From positions 1 through 55,670 of the forward strand of contig NZ_CAKJTJ010000026.1 of assembly GCF_917563925.1 (NCBI RefSeq): DNA of 55,670 bases. Reading direction: 5' to 3'. This DNA is from Sutcliffiella rhizosphaerae. Its GTDB lineage: Bacteria; Bacillota; Bacilli; Bacillales; Bacillaceae_I. Below, piece after piece: positions 1 through 9,449 of this stretch. Position numbers and translations under genes: made by a program. The stretch's first letter is position 1; each line of letters opens with the position of its first letter. The notes under the pieces are model-generated. The model was not told the DNA's origin. It did no database searches and saw only the letters and a list, made by a program, of their open reading frames with translations.

Positions 1-117
1 CTCCTGCGGGAGAAGTGGCCAATGTGAGACCCCGCAGGCGAAGCCGAGGAGGCTCGCGGGTCACCCGCGGAAAGCGAAGTCTTGCACGGAAATCAATAGC
101 GGTATTTATTGTCGGCC
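1..117. repeat. GC-rich dispersed repeat, truncated by the left edge
   Basis: This stretch is far richer in GC than its surroundings and is full of short inverted arms, for example CTCCTGCGGG near the start against CCCCGCAGG at about 30-38. Bases 71-109 match 7031-7069 at 32 of 39 positions, so the window holds at least two members of one family. The left end lies outside the window. I know similar elements from Bacillus-type intergenic regions, but their function is not established. Bases 118-376, up to the first gene, contain no convincing gene. They are AT-rich with several TATA-like stretches close to the MMPL start. Confidence 0.7.
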
Positions 118-376
118 ATTAAATTGTTCGTCTTTTTGTTTGTGTTCTTTAGTTTTGTCCCAGCCTCTTTATTTTGATAAAAGTCATTCATACTTACTTC
201 CATAAAATATGTGGGTTAGAGAATACTCTTTGAGCAGAGACGATGCCGTTCATAATTGTCATATTTATGAACTTTCCGCCATTTCTTGGGACAAATAGCC
301 TGATGACTACCTTAAATTTATATAAAGTTTATATATGAAATATATACTGGAAAGGGTGATGAAAAGGAGGAAGATC

Positions 377-2491
377 ATGAATTTTTTAAGATCATTTACA
401 GATAAAGTAGCTACAAGAAAAGGTGCATGGATAACGGTTGTACTTTGGCTAGTTTTCATGATTGGCATTAGTGCAGGACCTAGATTGGGTGATTATAAAG
501 TAACCAATTTTCAATCATTACCTGATGAAGCGCCATCTATCATTGCACAGAATAAATTAGATGAGTATTTTCCGAATGATCAAGGTACACCTGGGATATA
601 TGTATTCCATCACCCTAATGGAGAATTGGATATAGAAGAGGTTACTACCATTATTGCTGGCATTAAAGAAGCAAATATTGAGGGGATAGAAGAAATTTTA
701 GATATTACTGCATTACCTCCTCAAGCATTATCGGGATTCTTATCAGAAGATAAAACGACTATGATTGTTCCGATGAATCTTCAATCTGGTTTAGGTAGTG
801 CAGAATATGCAGAAATTAATGATGAAGCGACCGAAATTGGTACCAAAATAGCGGCAGATTTAAATACAGACTTTTATATCACTGGCCCAGCAGGTATTGC
901 AGGAGATACTGTAAAGTTGTTTGAATCTGCAGATTTCCAGCTTTTATTGGCGACGATCGGTATCATTTTAGCTTTATTAATTGGAATTTATCGTTCGCCA
1001 TTATTAGCGATCATTCCTTTATTTGCAACAGTAGTGGTGTATCAAATAGTCAATCAAACCTTGGCCTTACTAGGTGCAGGTGGACTTGAAATCAATAACG
1101 CGACAACCTCCATCATGAGTATCTTATTGTTTGCGGCTGTTATTGATTATTCACTATTTGTATTCTCTCGTTATCGGGAAGAATTAAATCATTATGAAGA
1201 TAAATACGAAGCAATGAAAGTGGCCATGCATGCAACTGCGACACCGGTATTATTTGCTGGTGGTACGGTATTTGCTGCCATGATTATTCTATACTTTGCG
1301 GATTTCCGCGATTATCAAAACTTTGCCCCGGTCTTCGGTACAGCCATGATAATCATAATGATGGCATCTGTCACACTTATTCCTGCTTTATTTGCATTAT
1401 TTGGTCGTAAAGCATTCTGGCCGAAAGTACCTAAATATGGTGAAGCAAAAGAAGTGAAACATGGTATTTGGGGACCTGTTGCAAAGTTTGTGGTAAGTAA
1501 ACCTGGTTTAGTTGGCGGTGTGGTATTACTATTTTTAGTAGTGACATCTGCCAATGTATTTAATTTAAATTATGAATTCAACTCAGTGAAAAATTTCCCG
1601 GAAGATTTACCATCTCGTGTAGGATTTGAAATAGTAGAAGAGAAGTATAACAAAGGGGATTTGGCTCCAATATCGGTACTGGTTACTGGTAAAGAGTTAA
1701 CGCAAGAACACTTACAAGAAATCTCCACCTTCTTCTCAGACAATGCCCAGATTGGATCTGCTCGACCATCTGGATTAACAGAGGATGCAGAATACGGTAA
1801 AATTACGGTAGCATTAAAGGATAATCCTTATAGTAAAGAAGCTATTGATTTTTTATCAGATTACCGTGAAGATTATGCAACCTATCGTTTATCAAATGAT
1901 CAAGTAGTGGAGCTTTCTTATGCTGGCACAACGGCAAAATTAGTTGACGAACAACAAATTAATAATCAAGATATCATTAAAATTGTGATTCTTGAAACAC
2001 TCCTGATTTTTGTGTTGTTACTGGCTCTTACACGCTCTATTAAAATGCCAGTTTATATGATGGCAACGATTTTAATTTCATTTGTATCAGCTTTAGGTCT
2101 AGGGATTTTCTTGGTAGATGTATTATTTGGATTTGATGCTATTTCCACACGTGCACCTGTGTATGCCTTTATATTTTTAGTGGCCCTTGGTATTGACTAT
2201 AACATTATTCTTGTAAGTCGATTCTTGGAAGAGCGAAAGAATCTAAACGTTAAAGATGCCTTAGAAGTAGCTTTACGCAATACAGGTGGGGTAATTTCGT
2301 CTGCAGGTATTATACTTGCAGCAACATTTGCTGCATTAACGACCATGCCGATTATTGATTTATTTGTTTTCGGATTTATCGTAGCAATCGGAATTGTCAT
2401 TGATACTTTTTTAGTTCGGGGTATGCTATTACCATCACTCATTTTATTTTTTGAAAAAGACAATAGGAAATCTATAAAGGAGGAAATGTAA
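377..2491 (+). CDS. MMPL/RND-family membrane exporter
   Basis: This is a membrane transporter of about 704 residues in the MMPL branch of the RND superfamily, which exports lipids or hydrophobic toxic compounds using the proton gradient. A first membrane helix lies at about residues 19-37. The protein then shows two pseudo-symmetric halves, each an extracytoplasmic domain followed by a block of about five hydrophobic helices (roughly 190-360 and 550-690). I chose the ATG at 377 because AAGGAGGA lies just upstream; an in-frame ATG at 335 has no such site. The response regulator and kinase follow immediately (stop 2489-2491, next start 2492), so the pair probably controls this pump. B. subtilis YdfJ, an MMPL protein next to a two-component pair, is a comparable case. 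The substrate cannot be told from the sequence. Confidence 0.9.
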   Translation: MNFLRSFTDKVATRKGAWITVVLWLVFMIGISAGPRLGDYKVTNFQSLPDEAPSIIAQNKLDEYFPNDQGTPGIYVFHHPNGELDIEEVTTIIAGIKEANIEGIEEILDITALPPQALSGFLSEDKTTMIVPMNLQSGLGSAEYAEINDEATEIGTKIAADLNTDFYITGPAGIAGDTVKLFESADFQLLLATIGIILALLIGIYRSPLLAIIPLFATVVVYQIVNQTLALLGAGGLEINNATTSIMSILLFAAVIDYSLFVFSRYREELNHYEDKYEAMKVAMHATATPVLFAGGTVFAAMIILYFADFRDYQNFAPVFGTAMIIIMMASVTLIPALFALFGRKAFWPKVPKYGEAKEVKHGIWGPVAKFVVSKPGLVGGVVLLFLVVTSANVFNLNYEFNSVKNFPEDLPSRVGFEIVEEKYNKGDLAPISVLVTGKELTQEHLQEISTFFSDNAQIGSARPSGLTEDAEYGKITVALKDNPYSKEAIDFLSDYREDYATYRLSNDQVVELSYAGTTAKLVDEQQINNQDIIKIVILETLLIFVLLLALTRSIKMPVYMMATILISFVSALGLGIFLVDVLFGFDAISTRAPVYAFIFLVALGIDYNIILVSRFLEERKNLNVKDALEVALRNTGGVISSAGIILAATFAALTTMPIIDLFVFGFIVAIGIVIDTFLVRGMLLPSLILFFEKDNRKSIKEEM

Positions 2492-3163
2492 TTGCCCATA
2501 TTAATCGTCGATGATGACGAGGTCATTTTGCAATTAGTTTCCATCCATTTAGAAAAGGCTGGATATACCGTGGAGAAAGCAAGCAATGCCGAGGCAGCGC
2601 TTGCTTTTTTGCAAAAACAATCATTCGATTTAACGATCATCGATGTCATGATGCCTGGAATGGATGGATTTCAACTAGCAAACATCGTCACTAACCAATA
2701 TGAAATTCCTGTTATTATGTTAACGGCAAAAGGGCAAATGGAAGATAAGGAAAAGGGCTTTGAACAAGGAATTGATGATTATATCGTGAAGCCTTTTGAA
2801 ACAAAAGAGTTACTTTTTCGTGTTCGCGCCATTTTACGTCGTTATCAAAAAGCATATCAAGCTCAAAGTGTAGTGGGGAATGTCAAAATGGATAAGGACA
2901 CCTGGGATCTTAGGATTGGAGAGAAACAATATATTTGGCCGATGAAGGAATTAGAGATTTTATTATACTTTTTGCAACGGTTAGGCAGAAATGTGAATCG
3001 TTGGGATTTAATTGATGAAATATGGGGTGAAACATTAGATCAACCAGAATTTACTTTAAATACCCATATCAATCGGGTTCGGGAGAGATTAAAGAAAGCC
3101 GAGGCAACAATTGAAATCGTTACAATACGGGGTTTAGGCTATCGTCTTGAGGTAAAAGGATGA
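2492..3163 (+). CDS. OmpR-family response regulator
   Basis: This is a two-component DNA-binding response regulator of 223 residues. The receiver domain (about 1-115) has the acidic pocket D7-D9, the phospho-acceptor D51 in IIDVMMPG, T78 and K100. A winged-helix OmpR/PhoB effector domain fills about 125-220 and ends in the family-typical RGLGYRLE. The start is TTG directly after the upstream stop, preceded by AAAGGAGG at 2477-2484. The gene overlaps the next kinase gene by 4 bp (ATGA), which indicates translational coupling. The likely target is the upstream MMPL gene; this is inferred from position only. Confidence 0.93.
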   Translation: MPILIVDDDEVILQLVSIHLEKAGYTVEKASNAEAALAFLQKQSFDLTIIDVMMPGMDGFQLANIVTNQYEIPVIMLTAKGQMEDKEKGFEQGIDDYIVKPFETKELLFRVRAILRRYQKAYQAQSVVGNVKMDKDTWDLRIGEKQYIWPMKELEILLYFLQRLGRNVNRWDLIDEIWGETLDQPEFTLNTHINRVRERLKKAEATIEIVTIRGLGYRLEVKG

Positions 3164-4551
3164 AATTACTGCAACGTTTTATTTTATATACCTTTATTAT
3201 TATCTGTATCAGTGTTTTCATTGGTTTTATCTGTTCGAATATCATTTATGTCTCTTTTGTAAAAGAAAATTTGAATAATCGTTACTTAGCTATTGCGGAA
3301 CAATTAACAGAGCAAATGGAAGAACATGAGATGACTCTTCAAGCGTCTTCTGATTTTCTTCAAACAATGAGTCACTTAGGGTACCAAATTGCCTTAGTGA
3401 AAGAAGATGGGGAACAGATTGTATTTGGAGAACCCTTTCGTCAAAATCAATTAAATGATCAGATGGTTTCATTATTTGAAGGAGAAGAATCGTATCATGG
3501 TGTCGAATCTTTTAAAAACTCCTATTTGATGATGAGTCATTTTGAAAATAATATAAAAAATACTGTTGGGACAAAGCTGGAGCTTGAAGGGGAAGAATAT
3601 GCTTTATTTTTACGTTCCAATAATACAAGCTTCTTTACAGAGTTCCATTTAATTATTTTTGGATTTATATTTTCAGTCTTTTTTAGTAGCATTATTGGAA
3701 TTTTATTAATTTCACGGAAGCTTACCCAATCATTATCTGAGTTAACGAGTGCCACGCAGGAAATTGCCAATCATAATTTTGAGTATCCGTTAATGATTAA
3801 TCGAAAAGATGAAATCGGACAGCTCGCAGATAGTTTCCGTATAATGCAACATAGGTTAGCGAATACAGATAAAGCTAGGAAAAATTTTGTGAATAATGTA
3901 TCCCATGATTTTCAATCACCACTTTTGAATATTCAAGGGTATTCAGAGTTATTAGATCAAGAGATAACTTCAAGCGAAGGTAAAAAATATAACCAGATTA
4001 TACAAACAGAAGCAAAAAGGCTATCAAATTTAACAAAACAATTGCTTGTCCTTACCTCTATTGATCAAGGAACATACCCAATTAATAAACAAATAGTAAG
4101 AATAGATGAGCAGCTTCATCAGGTTGTACATTCTATGCTTTGGCGTATAGAAGAGAAAGGACTTGAAATTAAGATTGATTTGCAGCCTGTAAAGGTTTAT
4201 GCTGATCGCTCGTTGTTAATGAATGCATGGGAAAATTTAATTGGAAACGCGATTAAATACAATAAAGAAAATGGGGAAATAAGCATTCGATGTTATGAAG
4301 AGAAATCCCAGGTTATTGTGGAAATTAAAGATACGGGTATTGGGATTGAAGAGCAGGCATTGGATAAAATATATGATCGATTTTATCGCGTCGATAAGGC
4401 GAGAAACAAAGAAGGAATGGGATTAGGGTTATCCATTGTTAAAGAGGTCTTGTCCTATCATCATGCATCCTTTCATGTTGAAAGTATGGTAAACGAAGGA
4501 ACTACTTTTGTGATCGTTTTTCAAGAAGAAAAGCACCTTTCCACTGTGTGA
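3160..4551 (+). CDS. Sensor histidine kinase of the MMPL-associated pair
   Basis: This is a membrane-bound histidine kinase of 463 residues. It has TM1 at about 7-33, an extracytoplasmic sensor of about 130 residues, TM2 at about 163-185, and a HAMP linker to about 235. A HisKA domain carries the phospho-acceptor H249 in VSHDFQSP. The HATPase domain has the N box (NLIGNAIKYN), DTGIGI and the G2 box GMGLGLSI. It overlaps the response regulator gene by 4 bp. The sensor domain has no recognisable ligand motif, so the signal is unknown. A hairpin that overlaps its last codons terminates the operon. Confidence 0.93.
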   Translation: MKLLQRFILYTFIIICISVFIGFICSNIIYVSFVKENLNNRYLAIAEQLTEQMEEHEMTLQASSDFLQTMSHLGYQIALVKEDGEQIVFGEPFRQNQLNDQMVSLFEGEESYHGVESFKNSYLMMSHFENNIKNTVGTKLELEGEEYALFLRSNNTSFFTEFHLIIFGFIFSVFFSSIIGILLISRKLTQSLSELTSATQEIANHNFEYPLMINRKDEIGQLADSFRIMQHRLANTDKARKNFVNNVSHDFQSPLLNIQGYSELLDQEITSSEGKKYNQIIQTEAKRLSNLTKQLLVLTSIDQGTYPINKQIVRIDEQLHQVVHSMLWRIEEKGLEIKIDLQPVKVYADRSLLMNAWENLIGNAIKYNKENGEISIRCYEEKSQVIVEIKDTGIGIEEQALDKIYDRFYRVDKARNKEGMGLGLSIVKEVLSYHHASFHVESMVNEGTTFVIVFQEEKHLSTV

Positions 4552-4565
4552 GAAGGTGCTTTTTT
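4530..4565 (+). terminator. Intrinsic terminator shared by the convergent operons
   Basis: AAAGCACCTT (4530-4539) pairs with AAGGTGCTTT (4553-4562), and a T run follows to about 4565. The left arm lies inside the kinase coding sequence and the stop codon is in the loop. On the other strand the hairpin is followed by TTTTCTTCTT, so it probably also ends the acid-sugar operon arriving from the right. Confidence 0.85.
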
Positions 4566-4598
4566 ATCAACTGAAGTTCGTAAAAATCGCCATTATTA

Positions 4599-6029
4599 TT
4601 ACTTACCTTCCAAAACCTCCACAACGTCCTTCAATGTCTTAGGCTGTCCAACGTTTCCAGGAAAAATCACATAAGCCGAGCCTGGGAATTTACTCTCCTC
4701 GCCTGTTTTCCAAACGGGAATTCCTGGCTTTACTTGGCCCATTACATCCGCTCGCTTTACAGACAAGCCCTCGGTACCAATGGAGCTTGAAGTGATTCCA
4801 CCTTTAGCGACAATATAGGAAGGCTTCACTTGTAAATCTTTGACGATGCTTGTTACAGCGTCAGAGATTTTTACAGATAGCTTGAGCTCTTCTTCCTTCA
4901 TATTTTCGCCAAGGTCGAGACGTTCACGGCGAGTGTAGTAGACGACAGATTGTCCGTTAGCAATCGCTTCTTCACATGCAAGACGTACACGTTTTGTTTC
5001 GTTTTGGAACTTTTCCTCATCTAAAACGAGGTGAACATCGAACTCAATGCCTTTCACTAATCCACTTTCTAGAAGGTGACCTAGTTGTTGGGTCGTTTTC
5101 TGCACATGTGATCCAACTGCAATCAATCCGCCATTGGTTGTACCAGCATCCACTAAATCTTGACGGGTTAGCAATGCCTTATCAGGAATCCCACCCAAGA
5201 CCTTCGTTAAGGCTGCTGCACTTCTGCATAAGAATTGCTTGCCAGCTTTTAGGGCTTGTAAAAAGGCAGTGGAGAACACTTCTACGTCTTCGTAACCAAC
5301 TGCATTGACAACAATCTTTTGGAAAGAGCTTGCCTTCAGAAGTTGGTCTTTAATTTTTTCGACACGTTGGTGACGTAAATCATCCAATGAGATGTAAATG
5401 GTTTGTTCTTTAGTAAAACGTCCTTCTGTTTTCTCTTCTACCCACTCACCTAGATGAGAAGACTGAAAGCCAAATGTGCGATCTTTTGCAAATTCGGTTT
5501 GGCCAGCTGGAACTAACACGTCACCATCTTGTACGTAATGCACGTTATCGATTGTAAAGCGTCCACCTTCTTTAAAGAATGGAATAATCACTTCTCCATC
5601 AAAAGAAACAGCAGAGTTTGCTTCAATTGTATCTTTGAGTACTTCTGTTTCTAATGGGTAATGCCCACGTAATGTTGAGTCACCGCGACTAATAATCACA
5701 TATGGAATGTTTTCTTCGTCAGATACCTCTTGTACCCGTTTAGCAATTTCTTCATGAGCAGTTGTTGTTTCTTTCTCCGTAAAGCTACGAGAATTCGTTA
5801 AGATGAAGAACATCGAGTTTTCTTCTGAAAATCCTTGTTTAATCGAATCTTTTTCCCAATCGGTATAAACTGAAATACCATGAACGGTTTGAATACCAGT
5901 CGGATCGTCGTCTAATACGACAATTTTATATGGAGAGTTGTCTAGCTCCTTTTGTAAGGCGCTTTGTGTTTCTTTACGGCTTACAAAAGGTATAGTAGTC
6001 ATAGTTGTCGTTACATCTAGTTGTTTCAT
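4599..6029 (-). CDS. Four-carbon acid sugar kinase family protein (DUF1537, OtnK/DtnK-like)
   Basis: This 476-residue protein belongs to the DUF1537 family, whose characterised members (OtnK, DtnK) phosphorylate four-carbon acid sugars such as 3-oxo-tetronate or D-threonate. Two family signatures are clear: DDDPTG at 40-45 and SRGDSTLRGH at 114-123. The C-terminal nucleotide-binding half has a glycine-rich GGITSS motif and a late PGNVG. The ATG overlaps the stop of the dehydrogenase gene by one base (TAATG), so the two are translationally coupled. It is the last gene of the minus-strand operon rpiR-gntP-dehydrogenase-kinase. The precise sugar is not readable from sequence: the dehydrogenase next door argues for the threonate/erythronate type of pathway, but the usual OtnI and OtnC partners are absent. 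Confidence 0.88.
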   Translation of the reverse strand: MKQLDVTTTMTTIPFVSRKETQSALQKELDNSPYKIVVLDDDPTGIQTVHGISVYTDWEKDSIKQGFSEENSMFFILTNSRSFTEKETTTAHEEIAKRVQEVSDEENIPYVIISRGDSTLRGHYPLETEVLKDTIEANSAVSFDGEVIIPFFKEGGRFTIDNVHYVQDGDVLVPAGQTEFAKDRTFGFQSSHLGEWVEEKTEGRFTKEQTIYISLDDLRHQRVEKIKDQLLKASSFQKIVVNAVGYEDVEVFSTAFLQALKAGKQFLCRSAAALTKVLGGIPDKALLTRQDLVDAGTTNGGLIAVGSHVQKTTQQLGHLLESGLVKGIEFDVHLVLDEEKFQNETKRVRLACEEAIANGQSVVYYTRRERLDLGENMKEEELKLSVKISDAVTSIVKDLQVKPSYIVAKGGITSSSIGTEGLSVKRADVMGQVKPGIPVWKTGEESKFPGSAYVIFPGNVGQPKTLKDVVEVLEGK

Positions 6030-6931
6030 TATGCGTTCTCCTTTCGAGATACCGTTACATTCGCCATTTTCTCGTAGTGTTGAACGATGCTTGCGTGGTC
6101 AAGTGCTTCCTTTCCATCAGCTGCAAGGGAGTGGAAAATCTCCAGCAATTGACTTGATAATGGAAGCGGGACATGCAATTCATGCGCAGTATTCATCACA
6201 TTTGTTAAGTCTTTCATGTTAATGTCTACTCGTCCACCAGCTTGGAAATTACGGTCAAGCATCATCGGGATTTTTGCGTCCATTACGGTGCTTCCAGCTA
6301 GACCGCCACGAATCGCTTGGTACATTTTTTCAAGATCAATCCCTGCTTTTGAAGCAAGTGTTAATGCTTCAGAAACAGCAGCAATATTAAGGTTTACAAT
6401 GATTTGATTTGCAAGCTTGGCAGTGGTTCCGCAACCAGATTCACCAACTAGCACGATATCTGTTCCCATTGCAGTAAGCACTGGCTTTACTGTTTCAAAT
6501 ACATTTTCTTCTCCACCAACCATAATCGCAAGTGTTCCATCAATTGCCTTTGGTTCTCCACCACTTACTGGAGCATCAAGGAAATGAACGCCGGCTTGTG
6601 CAGCAAGTGTAGCCATTTGTTTGGAATCAACAGGAGATACAGAGCTCATATCGACAATAATAAGCCCTTCAGAAGCTCCTTCCATCACACCGTTATCACC
6701 AAATACAGCGGCACGAACATGTTCCCCTTTCGGAAGCATCGTAAACACTACTTCGCTATTTTGAGCTACTTCTTTACTAGAAGAGGCAGGTGTAGCACCA
6801 GCAGCTGTAATGGTTTGGACAGCTGCTTCGTTTAAATCAAAAGCAGTCACCTGATATCCAGCTTTCAAGAGGTTTCTTGTCATTGGCATTCCCATAATTC
6901 CAAGTCCGATAAATCCGATTCGTTGTTTCAT
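6029..6931 (-). CDS. NAD(P)-dependent beta-hydroxyacid dehydrogenase (LtnD/GarR-like)
   Basis: This is a 300-residue member of the 3-hydroxyisobutyrate/tartronate-semialdehyde reductase family. The N-terminal Rossmann fold has GLGIMG (residues 9-14), followed by the substrate-binding signature DAPVSGG (119-125) and the catalytic lysine K172 in TAKLANQ. In DUF1537 operons the corresponding enzyme (LtnD) oxidises L-threonate to the 2-oxo acid; GarR-type reductases instead act on tartronate semialdehyde. The adjacent kinase makes the first reading more likely. The ATG is preceded by AAGGTGGAG. A gap of about 150 bp separates it from gntP and holds a dispersed repeat. Confidence 0.87.
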   Translation of the reverse strand: MKQRIGFIGLGIMGMPMTRNLLKAGYQVTAFDLNEAAVQTITAAGATPASSSKEVAQNSEVVFTMLPKGEHVRAAVFGDNGVMEGASEGLIIVDMSSVSPVDSKQMATLAAQAGVHFLDAPVSGGEPKAIDGTLAIMVGGEENVFETVKPVLTAMGTDIVLVGESGCGTTAKLANQIIVNLNIAAVSEALTLASKAGIDLEKMYQAIRGGLAGSTVMDAKIPMMLDRNFQAGGRVDINMKDLTNVMNTAHELHVPLPLSSQLLEIFHSLAADGKEALDHASIVQHYEKMANVTVSRKENA

Positions 6932-6985
6932 TTATATCTCCACCTTATTTAAAAATTTAGTAAAGTTTAGGGTTGGTTTTTAACA

Positions 6986-7072
6986 ACCTAGCTGCTGATT
7001 GGAGCACAAGACTCCACAAGCGTCCGACAAAAAGCGAAGCCTTGTGCGGAAATTAACAGCTGTGTTTATATA
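6986..7072. repeat. Second copy of the dispersed repeat, inside the acid-sugar operon
   Basis: The right half (7031-7069) aligns with 71-109 at 32 of 39 positions. The left half is a more decayed match in the same style (gattggagcacaagactcc). It lies between gntP and the dehydrogenase gene and so would be transcribed within the operon mRNA on the minus strand. I see no coding potential in it. Confidence 0.65.
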
Positions 7073-7083
7073 AAGTTTTAATT

Positions 7084-8451
7084 TTATAGTCCAGGTAAAA
7101 CCCCTGAAATCGCACTTAATAAGTAAATAAAAGTTAATGCTGTTACACCAGCGATAAAGCCACCAATACTCCAAACACGGATTGTTTCAGGAACTGTTAA
7201 GCGTCCGAATTTAGATACAACCCAGAACCCAGAGTCGTTCGGAAGGGATAAACCGATACCACCCGCACAAATTGCAAGTCCAAGTAAGACAGGTGATACG
7301 CCAAGGTCAACTGCCATAGGCCCAAGGATAGTTGCTGTTGTCACTAGGGCAACAGTTGCACTACCAAGTGATGCACGTAAAATTTGTGCAAAGACGAATC
7401 CAAGTAATAACGCAGGCATATTTAATCCTTGCATGACATTAATTATTAAATCACCTAGGCCAGTTTCCTGTACGACTTTTCCGAATGCTCCACCCGCACC
7501 AGTAATTAATAAAATCATCCCTGATGCTTCAAAGGCATGCTTCATCACATCAGCTGTGCTTTCTTTTATGAAAGGTTTAAGAACAAAGATGGCAACGATT
7601 ACACTGATAAGCAAGGCACTGTTTTTATCACCGATAATGGCAAATAATGTTGGGATAAACGCCTCTTGGTTGCCGCGGAAGACGACATTGTTCATTACTG
7701 TATTCGATAAGATAAGTACAATTGGCAGTGCAAGCATTGCATATGCTAACCATGTTGGTATTTCTTTGCGGTTAGTCGTCTCAACTGTTTCGTTTAAATC
7801 TTCTACTACATCATTTAACTTATCACCAGTAGGTATGCGCTTTCCTATGAATTTCCCGTAAAGCACACCACCAACAAGTGTTGCAGGAATTGCTACTAAT
7901 AAACCGTATAGGAAGAATACTCCGATATCAGTTCCCATTTGATCCGCTACCACAAGAGGTCCAGGAGTAGGAATAATCAAACTGTGGGAAACGATTAATC
8001 CAATTGCTAAAATGGCTACTAATGTAGCAAGGGAGATTCTTGTTTTTAACGATAAGCTATATACTAGCTTGTGTAGAATAATGAATGCTGCATCAAAAAA
8101 TACAGGGATGGCAACGGTTACAGAGGTTGCCGCAAGTGCATAAGGTGATTTTTTTACACCAAAAGCTCGAAGCATGGAGTTGGCAATCTTTTCAATCGCT
8201 CCTGATGATGCCAAAAACTGCCCAAAGATAATACCAAGACCAATAAGTATTCCAACACCAGTCAAGGTAGCTCCAAATCCTTCTGCAATAACGATTGGTA
8301 CCGTTCTAGCAGGAATAGCAGAAACTAATCCTAACCCAATGGCAACCACTAAAAGGGCAACAAATGCATCCCATTTAAATTTAATAATAAGTACAAATAG
8401 TAATATTAAGGCGATGATAAAACCAATGATAAGTCCATTACCTGTTAACAT
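7084..8451 (-). CDS. GntP-family gluconate/acid-sugar permease
   Basis: This is a secondary transporter of about 455 residues with roughly twelve hydrophobic helices and GntP-family features: the conserved IIPTPGPLVVADQMG loop in the first half and LPNDSGFWVVSKFG near the C-terminus. Family members take up gluconate and related sugar acids with protons. I placed the start at the ATG at 8451, which is preceded by GAGGTGAC; an in-frame GTG at 8460 overlaps that site. It follows the rpiR-type regulator by about 24 bp and precedes the dehydrogenase and kinase genes, so it should import the acid sugar they degrade. Confidence 0.93.
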   Translation of the reverse strand: MLTGNGLIIGFIIALILLFVLIIKFKWDAFVALLVVAIGLGLVSAIPARTVPIVIAEGFGATLTGVGILIGLGIIFGQFLASSGAIEKIANSMLRAFGVKKSPYALAATSVTVAIPVFFDAAFIILHKLVYSLSLKTRISLATLVAILAIGLIVSHSLIIPTPGPLVVADQMGTDIGVFFLYGLLVAIPATLVGGVLYGKFIGKRIPTGDKLNDVVEDLNETVETTNRKEIPTWLAYAMLALPIVLILSNTVMNNVVFRGNQEAFIPTLFAIIGDKNSALLISVIVAIFVLKPFIKESTADVMKHAFEASGMILLITGAGGAFGKVVQETGLGDLIINVMQGLNMPALLLGFVFAQILRASLGSATVALVTTATILGPMAVDLGVSPVLLGLAICAGGIGLSLPNDSGFWVVSKFGRLTVPETIRVWSIGGFIAGVTALTFIYLLSAISGVLPGL

Positions 8452-8475
8452 AAGTGTCACCTCTAATTTAGTATA

Positions 8476-9321
8476 TTATTTTTTCATTCTTGTTACGGCA
8501 AGATGAGAACGGCTAATATTCTCTTTTACAACTAGATCAGACTCTGCTGCTACTTTAGTAAAAAGAGTGTCCATTAAAGACAATTGAATGAGCCTAGAAA
8601 CGTATGCTCCTGGTTGTTTCATGGTTTCCTGAGCGTGTGTCACAAGAACCATATCTGCAAGCTTAGCAAGTGTTGCATGCTTACTGGAAGTAATGACAAT
8701 TACATAAGCATTATTATCTTTTGCTATTTCACATACGTTAATGGTGTCAATAGTTTCACCAGAGTGAGAGATAGCAATAACTACATCTTTGTTTGTCATA
8801 TGTGTTGCATAAATTGCTTGATAATGCGGGTCCTTCACAGCCATTACCATACCGCCAAGACGCAAAAACTTATGGGCACCATCCTCTGCCATCGTTCCAG
8901 ATAATCCTTGGCCAAAGAAGTAAATACCTTTTGCATCCTTAAGCTTTTCAATCGCAACGTCTAATTGCTCTAAAGGTAAGTTCTCTTTTGTTAATGAAAC
9001 CGCTTGAAAAAATTGCGAGCCGAATTTCTCAAAAATTACGTCGACGGAATCGTCGGGTAAAATATCTAAGTCACTTTGAGATGGTGTACGAAATTCTGCT
9101 TGTTCTTGGGCAAGCGCCACTTTTAATTCTTGATAGCTCTTGTAACCGAGTTTTTTATAAAGTCGAACAACACTAGGTTCACTTACCTCACTTAACATGG
9201 CCAATTCATTCATTGAAAGAAGAAAGGGCTTTTCGTGCTGTTTTAATTGAAAAATTATTTTATCTTCTGATTGTGTAAGCGTATTCTTTTTTGCCGTACA
9301 ACGGTCAAGAAAGCTTTCCAT
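8476..9321 (-). CDS. MurR/RpiR-family transcriptional regulator
   Basis: This regulator of about 281 residues has an N-terminal RpiR helix-turn-helix (around 1-77, with SEPSVVRLYKKLGYKSYQELK as the core) and a C-terminal SIS sugar-phosphate isomerase-like domain (about 115-245, with FFGQGLSG and AISHSGET). SIS domains in this family bind a phosphosugar effector. The ATG at 9321 has GGGAGG at a suitable distance; the upstream GTG start would include that site. It is the first gene of the acid-sugar operon and faces the divergent aldolase gene. Two matching palindromes in the shared intergenic region are its likely operators. Confidence 0.92.
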   Translation of the reverse strand: MESFLDRCTAKKNTLTQSEDKIIFQLKQHEKPFLLSMNELAMLSEVSEPSVVRLYKKLGYKSYQELKVALAQEQAEFRTPSQSDLDILPDDSVDVIFEKFGSQFFQAVSLTKENLPLEQLDVAIEKLKDAKGIYFFGQGLSGTMAEDGAHKFLRLGGMVMAVKDPHYQAIYATHMTNKDVVIAISHSGETIDTINVCEIAKDNNAYVIVITSSKHATLAKLADMVLVTHAQETMKQPGAYVSRLIQLSLMDTLFTKVAAESDLVVKENISRSHLAVTRMKK

Positions 9322-9342
9322 TGACATACCTCCCACGTAATA

Positions 9343-9360
9343 TGTAGTAATTTTACTACA
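9343..9360. promoter_or_regulatory. Palindromic operator 1, probable RpiR site
   Basis: TGTAGTAA (9343-9350), two bases, then TTACTACA (9353-9360) make a perfect 8+2+8 palindrome 21 bp upstream of the regulator start. The outer TGTAGT/ACTACA arms recur in operator 2. The match between the two and their position between divergent genes suggest control by the adjacent RpiR-type protein. Confidence 0.65.
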
Positions 9361-9449
9361 ATTACATTCTGTATTACAAGTGGTTTTTTAATATTATACT
9401 AGAATCGCTTGTTTTTGTAGGTGAAAACGTTATATTATGAAGGTATAAA

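Noticed and set aside
2197-2649. Minus-strand frame over the MMPL and regulator genes
   Set aside because: Antisense shadow of two clearly real genes, with no ribosome site.
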